From contig JAFASX010000033.1 of the NCBI GenBank assembly GCA_019244295.1, positions 1-47,417 on the forward strand: 47,417 nucleotides of DNA. Reading direction: 5' to 3'. The stretch comes from Pseudonocardia sp. (lineage in GTDB: Bacteria; Actinomycetota; Actinomycetes; Mycobacteriales; Pseudonocardiaceae). Each line of letters begins with the position of its first letter. Within the stretch, counting starts at the first letter, position 1. The translations under genes were made by a program, and so were the position numbers. The notes below the pieces were generated by a model, which saw only the letters and a program-made list of their open reading frames with translations, was not told the origin of the DNA and searched no databases. Below are positions 43,692-47,417 of this stretch, piece after piece.

Positions 43692-43980
43692 GTTGGCGAT
43701 TGGCCAGGTTCTGCCGCCGCTGTAGCGGCGACCCGGAGATTCGTCGCCACAGTTTTGACACCGTGTTCGGTGACCTCGCCGGCATCATGGACCGAGCCAG
43801 CCGCGGTGTCCCACGTCCGCGAGATCCGGTGGCTTGCTGGCCCGTCGTGCTGTGGCATATGTCGTTAGTGACGGCGGTGCCAAGAGTGCGCGGGCGGCGG
43901 TCTGGATCCGGTCTGGACCCGCCGAATGCACTAAGTGATCTATGCCATATCGAGACCGAACAAGTGGCGGCCGGCAAGGT
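43692..43980. other. intergenic region at synteny breakpoint with repeat copy
   Basis: 289 bp between hadB and the RiPP-cluster remnant, with no gene. A small hairpin GCCGC-TGTA-GCGGC lies near 43722. At 43935-43958 is a 24-base sequence that matches 46291-46314 at 20 positions, with similar flanks (GACCCxCCGAA upstream), i.e. a direct repeat bounding the remnant. Confidence 0.5.
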
Positions 43981-45166
43981 TCATTTGGTGATAGGCAATG
44001 GCCAGTTGGTGGGGGATTCGGAGGTGTCGAGCCAGGCGTGTTGAGTGCCGTTGGTGCGGGCGGTGATGCCGATGCGTTGCCGTTGCCGATCGGGCTGTCC
44101 GTGGTGTTGCCATGAGCGCCAGGCGCCCTCGACGGTGTCGAACAGGCGGCGGGAATCCTGGGTGATGTGGATGAGCTGGGGGTCGTCGGTGGCGAAGTGG
44201 GCCTCGGCTCGGTGTTCGGCGGTGTGTATCACAGCGCCGGTTCGGGTAAACCGCTCGCCGTTGGGGGTCACGATGTCGACCACGCGGGCGGATGGTGGCA
44301 GGTGTAGGGACAGCCAGGGTTTGAAGTCGAGGTTGTCGAACGCGCTGTGGTCCATCTGTATCGTGTCGTGGTGTTGCCGCTCGGCAGGTCCGGGCGGGGG
44401 TTGGGTGACGAAGTAGTCCTCAGGTGTGGGGGCGCTGGCTGTGGCGCGCAGGCCCATGAACCAGGCCGGTTCACGGTCGAAGTGTCCGCTGACCTCGTCG
44501 GGTGCGGTCTTGGTAAGTACGGCAAGCGCACCGCCGACGGTGAACGGTGCCACGATCGTGCCGGCGTCGGCGAGCTGGTTGATCCACGCGGCGGGCGCTC
44601 CCAGTGAGGCGCAGGTGGACAGGATTCGGTCGTAGGCGCGCCGGCGGGGACACCGGCGGCGCCGTCACCGTCGACGAGCAGTGGTCGGTGTCCGAGTTGG
44701 GCGAGCCGGTCGGTGGCCTCGGCGACGAGGACGGGGTGGATGTCGATGCTGGCGATTTGGCGGTCGGCGAGGCGGTGGCACAGCAGCGCGGTGTTGTAGC
44801 CGGTGCCGATTTCCAGTACCCGGTGTCCGTCTTGGGGGTCTAGCAGGTGCAGCATCCGCGCCACTAGAGTGGGCAGGGATGCCGAGCTGTTGATCACCCG
44901 GTGGCCGTTGTGGAGGGCCCATTGGGTGGCGAGGAATCGGTCGCTGTGGACGTTGTCGAGCCATTCTGCGCGCTGGGTGGGATCGGCGCGCCATCGACCA
45001 GCCGCGTGGGGGCGTTGTGGGTGTCCAGCGCCCAGAACCCGGGCACGAACACATGTCGGGGCACTTTTTCGAACGCCTCACGCCAGGCCGGGTCTGTGAG
45101 CACGCCGTGGGCGGCGAGTTGACTGGCGCGGTGTGTCCAGTCGAGGTCGTTGACCGTGGTGGTCAT
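43981..45166 (-). pseudogene. PIMT-like methyltransferase of a graspetide cluster, frameshifted
   Basis: Protein-isoaspartate-methyltransferase homologue of the kind paired with ATP-grasp peptide ligases, where it installs aspartimides. Reads in three successive frames: TTTVNDLDWTHRASQLAAHG to EKVPRHVFVPGFWALDTHN; after a shift near 44990, EWLDNVHSDRFLATQWALHN to RVLEIGTGYNTALLCHRLAD (SAM motif I); after a shift near 44650, RAYDRILSTCASLGAPAAW to the end at 43981 (DYFVTQPPPGPAE and a C-terminal extension as in the RiPP-associated form). ATG 45166 overlaps the ATP-grasp stop. Without the two shifts it would be about 394 residues. Confidence 0.85.
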
Positions 45167-45567
45167 GGCCTGCCTTTCCGCGGCAGTTCGGCGATGGCGT
45201 CGGTGATCGGGAGCCCGGTGGCGTATTCGGTGAACTGGTACTGGCCGCCGGACCCGTTGCATTTTAAGAACCAGTGGCGACCGGAGGTGTCCACGCAGAA
45301 ATCGAAGTGCCCTAACTTGATTCCGAAACTTCTCATGAAGGCGGGCACTGCGTTGGCTATCTCGGGTGGAATGTCGACGACGTCGTAGGTCAATGATGAG
45401 TAGTCGGCGCGAAAGCCAACCTTCGAATGCGACGATCCTGGGAGACCGCGACCGGGAACAGCTGAACATCGTCGCCGCTGCCCACAGCGGTGAGCCGAAA
45501 ATCGTACGCCTTGTCCGCGATGTAGGTTTGAAAAGATGAGCGGTGACTTCAATTCCTCGAAGATCGG
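45163..45567 (-). pseudogene. ATP-grasp graspetide ligase, 3' remnant
   Basis: C-terminal third of an MvdD/TgmB-type ATP-grasp ligase, which joins Asp/Glu side chains to Thr/Ser/Lys in a precursor. Three frames: LRGIEVTAHLF, then QTYIADKAYDFRLTAVGS after a shift near 45530, then FRADYSSLTYDVVDIPPEIA and FGIKLGHFDFCVDTSGRHWF-LKCNGSGGQY after a shift near 45440. The expected ECNPNG metal loop reads KCNGSG, a further defect. The N-terminal ~190 residues are missing. The stop overlaps the methyltransferase start (ATGA). Confidence 0.83.
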
Positions 45568-45863
45568 CTAGCTCGGGCCGGTACTGCCCTGACCGTCAGT
45601 GGACGGGCCGGTTGTGCCCATCGTCATGTCCACCAACGCCCGCCACGGTTATCCGTCCTCGCCCACAGCGATCTGGTGATCCGGAAGTAGCGCCACGGTG
45701 GCAGGGTGGCAGGCACAGTAGCAGACGTGAGGGATGCTCACCGCGAACCGCAATCCGAACGGCTGCGGACCCAGCGGTGAGGATTCGCTCTCGTCGTTCT
45801 CGGGCAGCGTTGGCGCAAGCAGCGCTGCGTGACCACATTCGGCTCAACTACGACTTGCTCCAT
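45568..45863 (-). pseudogene. probable graspetide precursor peptide remnant
   Basis: Directly upstream of the ligase remnant. One frame (about 45742-45777) reads PLGPQPFGLRFAV, like the P-F/W-GLR leader signature of ATP-grasp-modified RiPP precursors, then HQIAVGEDG; a second frame continues to WRALVDMTMGTTGPSTDGQ and a stop at 45568, a Thr/Asp-containing core-like tail. A start ATG at 45863 lies in a third frame. At least two shifts therefore separate start, leader and core. The assignment rests on motif memory and on position. Confidence 0.55.
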
Positions 45864-46123
45864 AGGCCTGGATGCTGCCGAGAGTATCCACACTGGGATA
45901 GAGCCCCGCGCTGACCGGATTGTCGCCGATGCGTGGGTACGCTCGGGTAGCCGCTCTGTCAGGCTGAGCGTTCGTCGGCGCCGAATCAGCGTGCAGGTTC
46001 CTTAGGTGCGTTTGGTGTTGTGGGTTGACCGTGGGGGTCGGTGTGTGGTGAGGCGGCTGGTGGTGGCTGCTGCTTTCGGTGATGCCGTCGCGATAGTGAT
46101 CAGGTGCGGGTGGTTCGGTGCCC

Positions 46124-46160
46124 GTCGCCGCCGTCGCCGCCGTCGCCGCCGTCGCCGTGG
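46124..46160. repeat. 9-bp microsatellite GTCGCCGCC
   Basis: Three to four head-to-tail copies of GTCGCCGCC ending in GTCGCCGTGG. Such runs are prone to slippage; nothing more can be said. Confidence 0.75.
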
Positions 46161-46289
46161 CTGTGGTCGGGCGCGGTGTCCGCATCGTGCACGTCTGTGG
46201 CGTGCTGGCTCGCGCTGCGGTGAGTATCGCCGGCCGCGGGGTCGCCACGGTCGTCCTCGCGGTGGGATCGACCCCACCGAACACGTATG

Positions 46290-46305
46290 GGTGATCTATG
46301 TCACA
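46290..46305. promoter_or_regulatory. CRP/FNR-type palindrome upstream of the DUF222 gene
   Basis: GTGA-TCTATG-TCAC followed by A matches the TGTGA-N6-TCACA consensus of CRP/GlxR-type regulators at all but the first base, and is centred about 79 bp before the GTG at 46377. The paralogous copy at 43935 has lost the second half-site (GTGA-TCTATG-CCAT). Binding is inferred from symmetry only. Confidence 0.5.
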
Positions 46306-46376
46306 TCGAGGCTGGGTGGGCGGTTGACCGGCCTTCCGTGCCCAGAATTGTCGGTGGTCGAACGTATGGTCGAGCC

Positions 46377-47417
46377 GTGCAGACAGACGGTGGCCTCGGT
46401 GATCTCGGTGGGCTGGGTGAGTTGGCGCCCGGTGCCGGGCTAGCCGCCGTTTTGGGCACCCTGGTTTTCGATGCGGTACCCGCGGAGTCCTCCGTCGATG
46501 TGCTGCAAGCCTGCTACCGGCAACTAGCGCATGATCAAGCTTTGGTGTTCGCCTCGCTGCGACGAGTATCCCAATGCACCCCCTCAGACGACTGTGGAGT
46601 GATCGAGGGATTCGCGCGAGCGGCCGGGGAAATCGCCGCCGCCCTGACCTGGACCCCCTCCGTCGCCGACCGGGAACTCGACCACGCCACCTCGCTGATC
46701 GACACCCTGCCACAGGTGTACACGGCGTTGTTGGCTGGTCGGATCGACCGAGCCAAAGCCGTGGTGTTCATCGAACTACTGTCGTGTGCCCAGCTAGAAC
46801 CCGAACAGCTCGACGCCCTGTGCGCCGAGTTTGTGCCGAAGGCCCCGGGATTGACCACTCGCCAGCTTGCCGCTCGGTTGCAGCGGGCGATTTTGGCTAT
46901 CGACCCGGAGTTTGCTCGTCGTCGGTATCGGGAGGCGACGCGGCGGCGTGGGGTCACCTACTGGCTGAACACCGACGGCACCGTCACTGTGGCTGGTCAC
47001 GGGCTAGATCCCGGTGAGGCCACCGCCGCGTGTGCCCGGCTGGATCGGTTGGCGGTGGCCGCCCGTCGGGCGGGGCATCCTGGTGGGCGTCAGCAGATCT
47101 CGGCGGATCTGTATCTCGGGATGTTGGATGGCCGTTTCGCTGGACTGACCGAAGACCAAATCATCACCGAACTACTCGCCCATTCCCGACCCGACGGCGA
47201 CGACCCACCCCCACCGCCAGGCCCCGACCCTGAGCCGGACCCCCAGCCACCGCCACCACCAGACGCCGAACCCGAGCCAGAGCCCGAACCCCAGCCGGCC
47301 CCCGAGCCATCGCCACCGCCGGATGCCGAATCCGAGGTCGAGCCCGAGCCGGAGGCCGAGTCCGAGCCCGTGCCCCACGTGGGGTCTTCACCGCTGGCCA
47401 GGCCGCGACCCGGCCCA
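46377..47417 (+). CDS. DUF222 (13E12-type) protein, 3' end beyond window
   Basis: 347 codons from GTG 46377, open to the right edge. The DUF222 domain covers about residues 25-260: LASLRRVSQC-like start, AAGEIAAALTWTPSVADREL, LIDTLPQVYTALLAGRIDRA, YWLNTDGTVTVAGHGLDPGE and QISADLYLGMLDG. A long Pro/Glu/Asp-rich linker follows (about residues 285-335). Relatives normally end in an HNH nuclease domain, which would lie outside the window. In mycobacteria these REP13E12 elements are multicopy and serve as phage attachment sites. Confidence 0.9.
   Translation, partial: MQTDGGLGDLGGLGELAPGAGLAAVLGTLVFDAVPAESSVDVLQACYRQLAHDQALVFASLRRVSQCTPSDDCGVIEGFARAAGEIAAALTWTPSVADRELDHATSLIDTLPQVYTALLAGRIDRAKAVVFIELLSCAQLEPEQLDALCAEFVPKAPGLTTRQLAARLQRAILAIDPEFARRRYREATRRRGVTYWLNTDGTVTVAGHGLDPGEATAACARLDRLAVAARRAGHPGGRQQISADLYLGMLDGRFAGLTEDQIITELLAHSRPDGDDPPPPPGPDPEPDPQPPPPPDAEPEPEPEPQPAPEPSPPPDAESEVEPEPEAESEPVPHVGSSPLARPRPGP

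Larger units (their letters stand above)
45864..46376. other. gene-free leader region of the DUF222 gene
   Basis: About 510 bp without a supportable gene. It holds a GTCGCCGCC microsatellite (about 46124-46160), the second copy of the island-bounding direct repeat (46291-46314) and a CRP-like operator within it. Long minus-strand frames here are Arg/Pro/Thr-biased and look like compositional artefacts. Confidence 0.5.

Noticed and set aside
44665..45081. 138-aa minus-strand ORF in the methyltransferase region
   Set aside because: It is the wrong frame of the frameshifted methyltransferase; the homologous residues read in the neighbouring frames.
45864..46713. Long minus-strand Arg/Pro/Thr-rich frames opposite the DUF222 leader
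   Set aside because: Composition follows the GTCGCCGCC repeats and GC skew, and the frames run through the DUF222 start on the other strand; no motif supports a protein.

Overview
The window is high-GC DNA with frequent GTG starts, tightly overlapping operons, four-cysteine L33, HadA/HadB beside rpmG, DUF397/DUF5753-type regulators and a DUF222 (13E12-type) gene. Together these point to an actinomycete, most likely of the Pseudonocardiales. No rRNA, CRISPR array, integrase or complete insertion sequence was seen.

Layout. 1-14986: a 14-subunit complex I operon from nuoC (5'-truncated by the window edge) to nuoN, followed 5 bp later by a long-chain polyprenyl diphosphate synthase (14992-16005), the likely source of a menaquinone side chain. 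Two or three small ORFs, overlapped end to start with nuo genes, sit between nuoH/nuoI, nuoK/nuoL and nuoL/nuoM. 16010-19005, minus strand: korB-korA, a CoA- and ferredoxin-dependent 2-oxoacid oxidoreductase, then an enoyl-CoA hydratase-family gene. 20075-21874: HtpX protease and a type II-like asparaginase, convergent. 22110-23654: a three-gene actinobacterial regulatory module (65-aa protein, DUF6879 protein, XRE/DUF5753 regulator). 23706-24355: a decayed MIO-type aromatic amino-acid lyase/aminomutase with a coupled small gene. 24959-25674: YajQ-family gene, tRNA-Tyr and a clear terminator. 25836-30025: a frameshifted Nudix gene, an HD-domain protein, and a minus-strand set of anti-sigma-type ATPase, GAF-SpoIIE phosphatase and an unknown, AT-richer gene coupled to the phosphatase. 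30558-32194: a small Cys-rich protein and menE. 32185-41430: MacB-type permease, membrane esterase, sugar dehydrogenase lipoprotein, beta-lactamase remnant, holin-like membrane protein, cytochrome P450 and Tat-exported metallophosphoesterase. 41531-42229: a broken DUF234-type ATPase. 42409-43691: tRNA-Thr, tRNA-Met, rpmG, hadA, hadB. 43692-46376: a decayed cluster that reads best as an aspartimidylated graspetide (imiditide-type) RiPP locus: precursor, ATP-grasp ligase and PIMT-like methyltransferase, all frameshifted. 46377 to the end: DUF222 protein, truncated by the window.

How the parts fit. The left third is an energy module: complex I reduces quinone, the prenyl synthase and MenE serve menaquinone synthesis, and KorAB oxidises a 2-oxoacid to reduce ferredoxin. 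The middle and right parts are a mosaic of accessory genes with many remnants (lyase, beta-lactamase, ATPase, RiPP cluster), showing repeated gain and loss next to tRNA genes.

Most worth checking: the hidden small ORFs and repeat insertions inside the nuo operon; the dead graspetide/imiditide cluster; and the unknown 396-aa gene welded to a partner-switching phosphatase.
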